A stretch of DNA of 64,000 bases from the IMG/VR virus record IMGVR_UViG_3300000228_000002, positions 58,159 to 122,158 of that record. One strand, written 5' to 3'. The DNA comes from a virus. The position numbers were made by a program, and so were the translations under genes. The notes beneath the pieces were generated by a model that did not search any database, was not told where the DNA came from, and saw only the letters and a program-made list of their open reading frames with translations. Positions 38,967-47,501 of this stretch are shown in pieces. Within the stretch, counting starts at the first letter, position 1; each line of letters begins with the position of its first letter.

Positions 38967-39439
38967 AGAAAATTTATTATTCACTAAAGCGTCTTTGGCT
39001 AATTATCAAACCATTCAGTGTCCAGTGGAAGAAATTGCATCCTGATGCTATCAGGCCAACACGGGCATATGATAATGATGCGGCCTTTGACTTATATGCA
39101 GTAGAGGACCTGGTCCTACCTCCTGATGCCCACACCAACTGTGGGTGCGGTGTAGCAGTAATGGTCCCATCCGGTTGGAGTTACGACCTTAGAGGTCGTA
39201 GTTCTCTCAATCGAAATGGCATAATCACTGCTTTAGGACTGTGTGATGCATATTACACTGGCGAACTAAGAGCTGTTCTTTCAAACCTGTCTGGGAAAGA
39301 GTATACCATTAGAAAAGGTGAGCGAATTGGCCAAATCAAGTTCAATCCTGTGTGGGATTTTCCTTGGGAAGAAGTAGAAAAGTTTGAGGCACCAGAAGGT
39401 TCTAGAGGCAGTGCCGGTTTTGGATCTTCGGGGAGGTAG
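38963..39439 (+). CDS. dut: dUTPase
   Basis: All five dUTPase motifs appear in order: AAFDLYA (motif 1), RGRSSLNRNG (2), GLCDAYYTGELRAVLSN (3), GERIGQIKF (4) and RGSAGFGSSGR (5). About 25 extra residues precede motif 1, including a basic-hydrophobic KKIYYSLKRLWLIIK stretch. The enzyme hydrolyses dUTP to dUMP, preventing uracil incorporation and feeding dTTP synthesis together with thymidine kinase. Confidence 0.95.
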   Translation: MKKIYYSLKRLWLIIKPFSVQWKKLHPDAIRPTRAYDNDAAFDLYAVEDLVLPPDAHTNCGCGVAVMVPSGWSYDLRGRSSLNRNGIITALGLCDAYYTGELRAVLSNLSGKEYTIRKGERIGQIKFNPVWDFPWEEVEKFEAPEGSRGSAGFGSSGR

Positions 39440-39442
39440 GTA

Positions 39443-39745
39443 ATGGAAAATTCACCGGCAGAGAAGATATCAGAAGTTCTTACCGAAGTTAAGGGCAAAA
39501 TCAAAGAAGATATGGTGAATAATCCTTCTCATTATGGTGGGAAGGACAATCCTTACGAGGCCATCAAAGTAATCCGAGCTTGGGGTTTAGGTTTCAATCT
39601 GGGGAACACCGTCAAGTATATCAGTCGTGCTGGCAAGAAGTATGGTGATACCAAACTACTTGAGGATTTGAAGAAAGCAAGATGGTACTTGGACGATGAA
39701 ATTGCCGAATTGGAGAGACAAAATGCTTCTAGAAATAAAGCCTAA
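39443..39745 (+). CDS. DUF3310 family protein, 100 aa
   Basis: The core NNPSHYGGKDNPYEAIKVI, a glycine-rich turn, then TVKYISRAGKK and the helix LKKARWYLDDEI match the small phage family DUF3310, often annotated as nucleotide-kinase-like. It lies three bases after dUTPase with an AGGTAG binding site. The biochemical role of the family is not established to my knowledge. Confidence 0.85.
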   Translation: MENSPAEKISEVLTEVKGKIKEDMVNNPSHYGGKDNPYEAIKVIRAWGLGFNLGNTVKYISRAGKKYGDTKLLEDLKKARWYLDDEIAELERQNASRNKA

Positions 39746-39839
39746 ATATCCAGTATTTAAGACTTATGCTACCCATGCAGAAAGAATGGAGGCACAGTGC
39801 TTTACTTTCTCACTGTTGTATGGTGTGAAGCCAAAATAA
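39723..39839 (+). CDS. Hypothetical protein, 38 aa
   Basis: A GAGAGAC binding site six bases before the ATG and overlap with the end of the DUF3310 gene support translation. The 38-residue product (MLLEIKPKYPVF and onward) is basic with one cysteine. No family was recognised. Confidence 0.45.
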   Translation: MLLEIKPKYPVFKTYATHAERMEAQCFTFSLLYGVKPK

Positions 39840-39907
39840 TTTCCGAGATTTAGGTACTTTGTTTAACTAGATTGTCAAAAAACCACTGAAGCATTTTGGT
39901 TTCATAT

Positions 39908-39952
39908 CCTATTGTAACCCACTGAACCACATTTCCACAATAGGTTATTTTT
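39908..39952 (+). terminator. Inverted repeat CCTATTGT...ACAATAGG with T-run
   Basis: Perfect 8-bp arms at 39908-39915 and 39937-39944 with a 21-base loop are followed by TTATTTTTA. This fits a weak intrinsic terminator for the dUTPase unit. The large loop leaves room for an operator function instead. It ends 6 bases before the next start, so it might also affect its translation. Confidence 0.42.
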
Positions 39953-39957
39953 AATCC

Positions 39958-40326
39958 ATGAAAGACGAAAAACTATCAAAAATTAAAGCCCTAGCCCAAG
40001 CCTCAGAATCGATCAATATAGCGATTGCCAATGAGCTTGACGACAGTAACCTTTCACCTAATACAGCTGATGATATATCTGCTCGTTACTGGCTTATGAG
40101 TTGCCTTGAGCCACTTAACCGGAAAGAGCTTAAATCTATTGTTGATGGTTTCTTGGTTCCAATGCTAAATGATGAACAAGCTAAAAAGATCGTCAAATTT
40201 TTATTAGTTAGATTTCCTCATTACTACAAAGAATTCACTGAACCACAACCTGATCCTACAACAGAAGTAAATGTGGTGAAGGTAGAACCTACAAAGATTG
40301 AAGTTCCAAGAGAATTCAAGCCTTAA
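39958..40326 (+). CDS. Hypothetical protein, 122 aa
   Basis: A helical N-terminal two thirds (IKALAQASESINIAIANELD) and a proline- and acidic-rich tail. No Shine-Dalgarno sequence is seen: the inverted repeat with T-run lies just upstream. It converges with the leftward HU block. The function is unknown. Confidence 0.6.
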   Translation: MKDEKLSKIKALAQASESINIAIANELDDSNLSPNTADDISARYWLMSCLEPLNRKELKSIVDGFLVPMLNDEQAKKIVKFLLVRFPHYYKEFTEPQPDPTTEVNVVKVEPTKIEVPREFKP

Positions 40327-40667
40327 AAGCTTTCTACTCTAAACTCGGCTATTGCCTTACCCAATTCCTGGAAGCTTTCAGGTTTAGACCTAAATACACC
40401 ATTTTTGAATAATGAACCATCGGAATTAATTCTGATATCAAGCTTCTTACATGTGGTAGTGATAGCTTCTTCTAAAGAAGGGTGCCACTCAAAGTCTTGG
40501 ACGAAATACCAACTTTTGCTTTTAATGACTTGAATTTGTTCGGGATTGGAATTGCTGATTTTTCGAATTTTCTGAATCTTGCCCTCTTTATCTAAGAGGG
40601 TATCATGAAGAGAATGCTCCCAAAAGTTCATCAAATATTGTACTACTTGTTTCTCTTCTGGGAGCAT
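40323..40667 (-). CDS. Hypothetical protein, 114 aa
   Basis: The start at 40667, five bases after the HU stop, is preferred over an upstream start inside the HU gene. The product is a mixed-charge protein with several aromatic residues (KSKSWYFVQDFEWHP). It converges with the rightward gene and overlaps it by four bases. No domain was recognised. Confidence 0.55.
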   Translation of the reverse strand: MLPEEKQVVQYLMNFWEHSLHDTLLDKEGKIQKIRKISNSNPEQIQVIKSKSWYFVQDFEWHPSLEEAITTTCKKLDIRINSDGSLFKNGVFRSKPESFQELGKAIAEFRVESF

Positions 40668-40671
40668 GATA

Positions 40672-40944
40672 TTACGCGCCTTTAACTGCAGCTTTAAGCT
40701 TAGAACCGGCTTTGAACTTAGGAACATCCGTAGCAGGATATTTCACTTTTGTTCTAGTAGCAGGGTTGAAAGATTCGCGCTCTTTCTTATGTACCTTTTC
40801 GAAAGTACCGAAACCAAGGAATGCTACCTTGTTACCAGCAGCTACTTCCGAAGTAATAGCTTCAAGAACACCTTGAACTAGTTCTTTGGCTGCTTTCTTG
40901 CTGATGTTATGGGCTGTTGCCACTTTTTCTACTACTGCTTCCAT
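40672..40944 (-). CDS. HU/IHF-family DNA-binding protein
   Basis: The 90-residue protein shows the HU helices (VVEKVATAHNISKKAAKELVQGV), FLGFGTFEKVHKKERESFNPATRTKV (HU: l.gFGtFevr.ra.R.grNP.tge.i) and the final FKAGSKLKAAVKG. It would bend or package phage DNA. The ATG at 40944 has a TAGGAGG site and is preferred over upstream in-frame starts. Confidence 0.95.
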   Translation of the reverse strand: MEAVVEKVATAHNISKKAAKELVQGVLEAITSEVAAGNKVAFLGFGTFEKVHKKERESFNPATRTKVKYPATDVPKFKAGSKLKAAVKGA

Positions 40945-40987
40945 TGTTATCCTCCTAAGGATAGGTATATGGTGCTTGTTAATCAAA

Positions 40988-41248
40988 TCACCAGTTATTT
41001 ATTGGACATCGTTCTGCTTTCAATCCGGCTTTAATACTAATAAAGCATCCGCAAACCGTGCACCTTGTCTTATCAAGATGCCGACAGTTTTTACAAATCT
41101 CGATTCTTTTAGAAACCGTACCTTCGTCTGCAACCACTTTACCACTTTTGATGGCACTTGCTATTACATTTGAAACTGATAAAACTAAATTACCGACCTG
41201 CCTTTTTAGAGAAGGCTTTGTTAATTTGGGTTTAGTGCAACATGACAT
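40988..41248 (-). CDS. Zinc-ribbon protein, 86 aa
   Basis: The C-terminal half holds CKNCRHLDKTRCTVCGCFISIKA... with six cysteines and a final CP, matching small phage zinc-ribbon proteins. The N-terminal half is basic. It sits upstream of HU in the leftward block and divergent from the putative small terminase, with 22 bases between the start codons. The function is unknown; DNA or RNA binding is plausible. Confidence 0.75.
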   Translation of the reverse strand: MSCCTKPKLTKPSLKRQVGNLVLSVSNVIASAIKSGKVVADEGTVSKRIEICKNCRHLDKTRCTVCGCFISIKAGLKAERCPINNW

Positions 41249-41270
41249 AATACACCTTTTAGGAAAAGAG

Positions 41271-41951
41271 ATGACTAATAAGAAACATAAACCTGCTGGG
41301 TTATCAATTCAGCCAGTAGAAATAGAGGATAATGCAGACAGATTATCCACGAAAGACTTTATCGACGAGTTTGGTGATTCAGCCCTTGCATCTGCTATGA
41401 GCAATCTCCCAACCACCTCCAATAGTGCTTCTATGGAGGGTGGTCTGCAGGCAGTGATTGATGCTGCTAAAGACCTAATGCGTGAAAGAGAAGCCAGTGC
41501 ACTTTCTAGAGTTGATGTCCTTAAAGAGCAGACCGACTCACTAGGTCGATGTGTCTTTCTAGCCTCTCAAATTTACGAAAATTCGCCTATTCCAGATCAT
41601 GCATACCAACTCTCAGCCCTGACATCTGCATTCAATGCATCGTTAGCACAAGTTGAGAAAATGAATGATCCGGTCCAAACCTTCAATCAGATTAATGAGT
41701 TGATGGAGGCCATGTTCACCGAGTTTGTCTCTAAAATGGCAGTTGGTATTGATAGAGTTAGGAAGGATCTAGGGAAGCAAAATCCTGATCTCATAAATTC
41801 AGTCAATGCACACTTCGAAAGAATGTTAAGAGAAATGTCACCCGAAACAAGTGCAAACTATGATAAATTACAAACAGAACTTAGAAAAATCCTTGGTATC
41901 AGACAAAAGAAACCAGGCAATGGAAGCAATTCTCAAAGTGGGCAACCCTGA
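41271..41951 (+). CDS. Putative terminase small subunit, 226 aa
   Basis: The start at 41271 follows AGGAAAAGAG. Longer in-frame starts would run into the divergent gene. The protein is helical throughout (DAAKDLMREREASALSRVDV) and lies directly upstream of the large terminase. These are the expected position and character of a small terminase that recognises packaging DNA. There is no recognised HTH. The call rests mainly on synteny. Confidence 0.65.
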   Translation: MTNKKHKPAGLSIQPVEIEDNADRLSTKDFIDEFGDSALASAMSNLPTTSNSASMEGGLQAVIDAAKDLMREREASALSRVDVLKEQTDSLGRCVFLASQIYENSPIPDHAYQLSALTSAFNASLAQVEKMNDPVQTFNQINELMEAMFTEFVSKMAVGIDRVRKDLGKQNPDLINSVNAHFERMLREMSPETSANYDKLQTELRKILGIRQKKPGNGSNSQSGQP

Positions 41952-42048
41952 GGTAATACATATCTGGAAGATGGTGTTATCAGACAAGAGGTTATACTTA
42001 GTCGAAGAAAGGGTAGAGAATGGCGGACAGGAAACTCAAAGAATTTGA
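41920..42048 (+). CDS. Small overlapping protein, 42 aa
   Basis: A 42-codon frame overlaps the end of the putative small terminase by 32 bases and the start of the large terminase by 29. It has a modest AGGCA upstream. Its existence would make translation continuous across the junction. It has no recognised motif and could be spurious. Confidence 0.35.
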   Translation: MEAILKVGNPEVIHIWKMVLSDKRLYLVEERVENGGQETQRI

Positions 42049-44920
42049 TCCATCGAAACTAATCACAGATTTTGCTGATGGGGGAATGGATGCCTCTCTC
42101 TTCGAAAATGTGGATGAAAGTTCATTCAAGAAAGCTCCAAACTTTTTGGAGTTCTGCATTGGACCAGACTATCTCAATGCTACAATCCTACCACGACAGA
42201 TAGAAATTGGAACAAAGCTATTTGCTGAATGGTGTCCTAAGTGTTCCACTCCAGGATACATCGATAATCTGTATGACCAAGACATTTCTGAAATCAGGGA
42301 GAATATAACCTTCCTTAAGAACGGGTTATGCCCTTCTTGTGGCTCGAACAGGTTCCAAATGATTTCCGAGGGACTATTGGAAGATTACAACGAGTTAGCC
42401 TGTTGTATGGGTCAGAGATGTATCCCGAAAACGTCGTGGGTATATACTCACAACGGTATCATCAGAATGGACAAGGTTGAGAGGGGAGACATCCTATCCC
42501 ATGGCTATGCCCACGACGTGGTGCAATCTGGGATGCTTAAACAGCTCAAGTTAGAAACCGAAGTAGGGTGGACTCTGGTCGGATCCAGGGATAGCCACAT
42601 TGTACCAGTATATGAGAGTGGTATAGTTATCGATACAAAAATTTCCGATGTCAAGATAGGCGACAAAGTGTTGATCGTTAGTCCAGACCTCTGGCCGTCG
42701 CTAGAATATTCAGTACCAAATAAATACTACAAATTTCCCAGAACTTTTGATAATGCCCTATGCTCATTTCTGGGACTAATCTGCAGAGATCATGTCAGAA
42801 CCGAAAAAGGCATAGAATACACCAATCGTGAAATGCAACCTAATTTCAAAGAGATGCTACACGATCTGTTTGGTATCACTCCTACAAAAATGGAGAATGG
42901 TAACCTATTGATCACGGGCGAATTCGTCGAGTGGTTCGACGCAATCTCCGAGGGAAGTAGAATCCCAGAGGGTATATTCAGAACTACTCAGGAGGCAACA
43001 TCAGCCTTCCTTACTACCTTCTTCAATAGAGATTGGACGCTGGTAGATCCGGAAAATGCAGAGGGGGACCTTTATCTCCAATACAGTATTGACCAAGGTG
43101 TTGATGTTGATCGACTAAAGTTGTTGATGTTGAATCTAGGAGTCATGACCGTAGTTCGAAAGACTGATAATCAGGACTTAATGTTTTCTATATCCATGAT
43201 CACTGAAGATGATAAGATTCTTGAAATGATGAGTCGTGGATATTTCCCTGTAACCGTCACCAACATAGTTGAAGATGTTGAAGTAGAAATGATGGATCTA
43301 GTTGTACCGAATGCCAACGTATACGTGGCTGACGGATTTCTACACCACAACTCAGGTAAATCAAAGCTTGTAGGTCTGATCGCCAACTATGTTACACACT
43401 GGTTCCTAACAATACCTAATCCAATCAGATTGTTCAACCAATCTGCAGGTGACATTATTGGTATATCATTTGCTGGTCTATCTGAGGAAAAGGTAGAGAA
43501 AAACCTTTGGTCTGCATACATTGGCTTCATGGATAGTTCGCCATGGTTTCAAAGGTATCACCAGTTTCTACAAGACAAGGGCAAAGAGAAGAAACAAGAA
43601 TTATTCAAAAAGAGAAACTCATACATTCAATACAACCACAAGAAATTGTGGATCGACTTCTATGGTTCCAAAGGTACGTCTCTTCGAGGTGACACCAGAG
43701 GCATGGGATCTATCGATGAGTTATCATGGTTGTTAACGGACGAAGAGTCGGGCGGTGGTTCTCACGGTAATGCAGATGCTATGCATGAAGCTATGGGTAA
43801 CTCTCTTTCCACATTGAGGGCTAAGAGACTTCAAATTTTCAATGAGAAGAATTACGATATACCGCCAATTTTGATGGTAAATATTTCATCCCCACGATCT
43901 TCTAAAGACAAAATGATGCAGTTGGTGAAGGCTAGTAGAACCGACTCCAACATTTTGGGGTATCAACTTCCTTCATGGTTATGTAACCCAGATTACACTG
44001 AGGTTTCACTTCGCAAGATGTATGCGTCGATTGATGCAGCCAAATTCTATAGAGATTATGGGGCTGAACCACCTATTGAGTCCAACCCATTTCTCAGTGA
44101 ACCCAATCTGATAGATAGAATAGCCCTGGCAGCAAATTGTCCTTATTACTCATTCAAAATAGAGAAGGATATTGACACTCTAGGGGACAAGTTCCTATAT
44201 GCCAAGCTAGATATCAAGCAAAGAGATAATTCCCCGAGACTGTTGTCATTCGATTTAGGTACTACGAACAACGCCTTCACAATGTGCGTATTCAAAGTGG
44301 ATCAAGATGCTAGACCTGTATTGGAACATGGTCTAATTATCAAACCGAAAGACGGTCACAAAATCCATTTTCCTTGGATTTACGACAATGTCACAGTTCC
44401 GTTAATCAAAAACTTCAATGTGAAATTCGTGTTCTTCGATCAATGGCAATCTCTAGATCAAGTTATGAGACTGAGAGACAGTGGAACTGAAGCATTCCAA
44501 TATTCGATGAAGTATGCAGATATCGACCAAGTAAGAGGTATGATATCTAACAGATCGGTATTGATACCCAAGATGAGAAAGACTATGGCAGAGCACCTCA
44601 AGGCCTGGAGAGAGTCGGATGAGTATCTTCCCGACGATCTATCTGGTGCATTGGGGATCCAGCTATTAACTGCTAGAGATATGGGAGTCAGGTTCATCAA
44701 ACCAACTGTTGGTGATGATGACTTTTTCCGTAGTTTCTGTTTAGGGGTGTGTAAGCTTACCGATCTCAAAGTGATTAAGAAACTCATGCAAAAAGAGACT
44801 GGCCAATCTCATAGTGGAGGAATTGGAACAATCATGTCGTTCAAGGGTGGTGGGTCAGTAGTCTCCACTGGTGGTTCGTCTATCGGTATCATAGGTAGTC
44901 GTGGAGGGAAAAGACGGTAG
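42020..44920 (+). CDS. Terminase large subunit interrupted by an intein
   Basis: The extein has two zinc knuckles near the N-terminus (CPKC at 72-75 and CPSC at 104-107). Its P-loop MGQR-SGKSK is split exactly by an intein (residues 134-444), a Walker B GSIDELSW follows, and a C-terminal nuclease domain starts LLSFDLGTTN with a later FFDQW. Without the intein the protein has 655 residues, normal for a packaging ATPase-nuclease. It pumps DNA through the portal encoded downstream (45314). The P-loop is only formed after splicing, so packaging depends on intein removal. Confidence 0.93.
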   Translation: MADRKLKEFDPSKLITDFADGGMDASLFENVDESSFKKAPNFLEFCIGPDYLNATILPRQIEIGTKLFAEWCPKCSTPGYIDNLYDQDISEIRENITFLKNGLCPSCGSNRFQMISEGLLEDYNELACCMGQRCIPKTSWVYTHNGIIRMDKVERGDILSHGYAHDVVQSGMLKQLKLETEVGWTLVGSRDSHIVPVYESGIVIDTKISDVKIGDKVLIVSPDLWPSLEYSVPNKYYKFPRTFDNALCSFLGLICRDHVRTEKGIEYTNREMQPNFKEMLHDLFGITPTKMENGNLLITGEFVEWFDAISEGSRIPEGIFRTTQEATSAFLTTFFNRDWTLVDPENAEGDLYLQYSIDQGVDVDRLKLLMLNLGVMTVVRKTDNQDLMFSISMITEDDKILEMMSRGYFPVTVTNIVEDVEVEMMDLVVPNANVYVADGFLHHNSGKSKLVGLIANYVTHWFLTIPNPIRLFNQSAGDIIGISFAGLSEEKVEKNLWSAYIGFMDSSPWFQRYHQFLQDKGKEKKQELFKKRNSYIQYNHKKLWIDFYGSKGTSLRGDTRGMGSIDELSWLLTDEESGGGSHGNADAMHEAMGNSLSTLRAKRLQIFNEKNYDIPPILMVNISSPRSSKDKMMQLVKASRTDSNILGYQLPSWLCNPDYTEVSLRKMYASIDAAKFYRDYGAEPPIESNPFLSEPNLIDRIALAANCPYYSFKIEKDIDTLGDKFLYAKLDIKQRDNSPRLLSFDLGTTNNAFTMCVFKVDQDARPVLEHGLIIKPKDGHKIHFPWIYDNVTVPLIKNFNVKFVFFDQWQSLDQVMRLRDSGTEAFQYSMKYADIDQVRGMISNRSVLIPKMRKTMAEHLKAWRESDEYLPDDLSGALGIQLLTARDMGVRFIKPTVGDDDFFRSFCLGVCKLTDLKVIKKLMQKETGQSHSGGIGTIMSFKGGGSVVSTGGSSIGIIGSRGGKRR
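42419..43351 (+). other. Intein in the terminase P-loop, degenerate homing domain
   Basis: The 311-residue element starts with Cys (C134, CIPKTSWVYTHNGII), has a block-B-like segment LVGSRDSHIVPV, and ends VADGFLHHN with Ser445 as the +1 residue. Between the splicing blocks the LAGLIDADG-like helices are poorly kept (LGLICRDHV and FLTTFFNRDW), lacking the usual catalytic Gly-Asp context, so the homing nuclease is probably inactive. Insertion in the Walker A motif is a typical intein target. Confidence 0.9.
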
Positions 44921-44945
44921 TTAATTTGTAGGAAAGGACATTTAA

Positions 44946-45293
44946 ATGAAAGCTAAGAATCTTATTTCCATCTACAGCATCAACACGATGAACACTACTG
45001 TAGCCCACATTGAAGAAAGCATTCCGGACATTGAAAAAATGGAACCCGAGAAAGCAGTGGCAGAAATCAAAAAAGTAGTTCTTGCTAACGAGACTCAGTT
45101 AATGCAACAAGAAATCGATAATGCAGAGCTACTCAAAATCTCTAAGTGCAGAATTTGCCAACGTCCAGGTGAACTAATAACCTTAATGAGAAATAGACCC
45201 GTTTATTTTTGTAAAGCCCACAATATTGTAAACCCAATACCAGTGGAAATCATTAAAAAATATGGATTTGATTATACTCCTACTCAAGAATAG
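44946..45293 (+). CDS. Small zinc-finger-like protein, 115 aa
   Basis: The C-terminal part contains CRIC...FCKAH, a CxxC...CxxH arrangement that can bind zinc. The N-terminal half is helical and acidic. It lies between terminase and portal with an AGGAAAGGACA binding site. The role is unknown; a head or packaging accessory is likely from position. Confidence 0.65.
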   Translation: MKAKNLISIYSINTMNTTVAHIEESIPDIEKMEPEKAVAEIKKVVLANETQLMQQEIDNAELLKISKCRICQRPGELITLMRNRPVYFCKAHNIVNPIPVEIIKKYGFDYTPTQE

Positions 45294-45313
45294 TCAAAAC
45301 GGTAAAAGTCTAT

Positions 45314-47389
45314 ATGCTTCTAAAGTTTAACCAACACCCTTATTATGCCGGAAACAACCAACAATCAACAACGGCTGGGGTTGCAAGGCATCGTAGTAAT
45401 CAATCAACCGTAGCAAATAACGGTGGTTATAGAGGCAGTGGTGCCAACATTGATATGTATAACCCGATCTATGATAGACTCGACGAGGGTTCTATTATTG
45501 AGGATTGGATTCCACGGGATGCCTCTGGTCTAAACCAAATGTTTTCTCTCATGTATCATAGAGATCACATTGCCGGTTCTGTTGTGGACATTATTTCCGA
45601 TCTTATTTGGTCTGATTTCGACTTAGTCGGTATCGATGATCCCGAAATTAAGAAAGTTTACCTAGACTCTATGACCAATATGAACATTCTGGCAGCACTT
45701 CCGGCTCTTACTAAGGAATTCTTGGTATTAGGTCGATCTGTTACTTCTATGATCTTCGATTCCAGAAAAGGTGTATTCACTGATTTGATCTCCCACGATC
45801 AGTCTTTCATAAGAATGACTCCGATTCCAGTTTTCGGTTATGACCCTAAACTTGATCTACTTCCATCGCCAGGACTTAAGAAATTCTTAGAATCTTCTGA
45901 CCCTAGGGACTTGGATGCTAAACAGGCTATCCCAGCAGGTTACATACAGGCTATGGCTGGAGGTTCAACTGAGGGTATTCCTCTTGATCCTATCAGTACA
46001 TTGTTTATGCCAAGACGTGTATTCAATTATGACTACGTCGGAACATCTCTATACACAAGACTTATCTCATTTTGGGCACTTGAAAAAGCCCTAATTAATG
46101 CTACTATGTCTGCAGCACGTAGACGATCGAGTCCAATTCTTCACGTCAAGGTTGGCCTTGAGAATCAATGGAGACCTACAGATGGGGAACTTTCTGAAAT
46201 TGCTGGACTTTTCCTTTCAGCTGATCAAGATCCTGTGGGAGCAATTGTCACAACTCGTAACGGAGTTGAAGCCTCGGAAGTCAAATCCGGAACCGATTTC
46301 TACAAATGGTCAGATGAGTGGCAAATGCTTACCGAGGGAAAAATGCGAGCATTGGGAGCCAACGATTCGCTTTTGAGTGGTGAGGCTACTTATACCAATC
46401 AAGAATCAGCCCGATCTTTCCTAATGGAAAAAGCTTCTTCTCTCAGAGATGTAATCACTAACAGAGTATTCTATAGAAAGTTGTTCCCGCTTATTGCACG
46501 TCTTCATGGCTTCGTTAAGAATGGTGGAGAAGTGAAGTCTGGTGTCAAACCAACTCAAAGAGAACTTCTGTCTATTCCTGAATCCGATCTAATTATCCCT
46601 ACAATTGTATGGCGTAAGGATCTAGTCCAGGATGCAAACACTGCCAAACTCGATATCCTTGAAAAGATGGAAGAGAAAGGCGTCCCTATCACTATCAAAA
46701 ACTGGGCTGCTGCAGGTGGTATTAACCTCAACGACCAATTATCTGAGATGGATATTGATACCCAAATTAGAAACAAGATTGCAGAATGGAAGAGAAATTC
46801 AGCAGTTCAGGACTTTGATCCTGCTACTGAAGCTCAAAGAAAATTCATACAAGACCTCAAGACTACTGCTACTGCAGGAATTAAAAAACAGTTGAGAGGA
46901 GTTAAAAACGAGATGGGATCTGCTGCTAGCTATCCTTTCTGGTCTAAAGATGGTACTTTTGCTAACATTACTGCCAAAGAATTAAACACAGTGGTTAAAG
47001 GTATAGACCCATCTTCTGACAATGCAAGAGTATTGCTTGATGCATTAGCCATGAGAAACTACCTAGTTACTATTCTTAAAGATCCGAGCAAAGCGGCTAC
47101 AGCACACTATTTACTCTTCAGAACTGGCCTAACACCTATTGCCCCAGCACTTGAGAAGAACCATATAGGGAAAATCTCTGAGGCCATCGATAAGGCTGCA
47201 GTGGAGTACGTCACTGGTGGTGCATCTGCTATTCAAATGGCAGAAATAGTAAACACTGAGATTAAAACTATCAGGTCATGTGATTCAATTCACAAAGCTG
47301 AAGCCATGAAATCACTTCAATCGACTGTCTCGAAGCTATATGCTACACAAGACAGAGTTTCCGGAAGTAGCCTGTATTCTGGGATGTAA
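45314..47389 (+). CDS. Portal protein
   Basis: The 691-residue protein follows the terminase genes and has the character of phage portal proteins: a DMYNPIYDRLDEGSIIEDW opening, a central domain with alternating strands and helices (RRVFNYDYVGTSLYTRLISF), the long helix-rich region around residue 370 (ALGANDSLLSGEATYTNQES), and a charged C-terminal helical part. Portal dodecamers form the DNA entry vertex and bind terminase. No strict motif exists for the family, so the call relies on synteny plus overall pattern. Confidence 0.85.
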   Translation: MLLKFNQHPYYAGNNQQSTTAGVARHRSNQSTVANNGGYRGSGANIDMYNPIYDRLDEGSIIEDWIPRDASGLNQMFSLMYHRDHIAGSVVDIISDLIWSDFDLVGIDDPEIKKVYLDSMTNMNILAALPALTKEFLVLGRSVTSMIFDSRKGVFTDLISHDQSFIRMTPIPVFGYDPKLDLLPSPGLKKFLESSDPRDLDAKQAIPAGYIQAMAGGSTEGIPLDPISTLFMPRRVFNYDYVGTSLYTRLISFWALEKALINATMSAARRRSSPILHVKVGLENQWRPTDGELSEIAGLFLSADQDPVGAIVTTRNGVEASEVKSGTDFYKWSDEWQMLTEGKMRALGANDSLLSGEATYTNQESARSFLMEKASSLRDVITNRVFYRKLFPLIARLHGFVKNGGEVKSGVKPTQRELLSIPESDLIIPTIVWRKDLVQDANTAKLDILEKMEEKGVPITIKNWAAAGGINLNDQLSEMDIDTQIRNKIAEWKRNSAVQDFDPATEAQRKFIQDLKTTATAGIKKQLRGVKNEMGSAASYPFWSKDGTFANITAKELNTVVKGIDPSSDNARVLLDALAMRNYLVTILKDPSKAATAHYLLFRTGLTPIAPALEKNHIGKISEAIDKAAVEYVTGGASAIQMAEIVNTEIKTIRSCDSIHKAEAMKSLQSTVSKLYATQDRVSGSSLYSGM

Positions 47390-47501
47390 ATCCGAAAACT
47401 TACTTTATTAACAAGTGCTTATAAAGTGGGAAGCATCAAAGTATTCCAACCCGCCATTTTTTAATAGTTAGAAATGGAATACGACATAGTGATGTAGGAT
47501 T

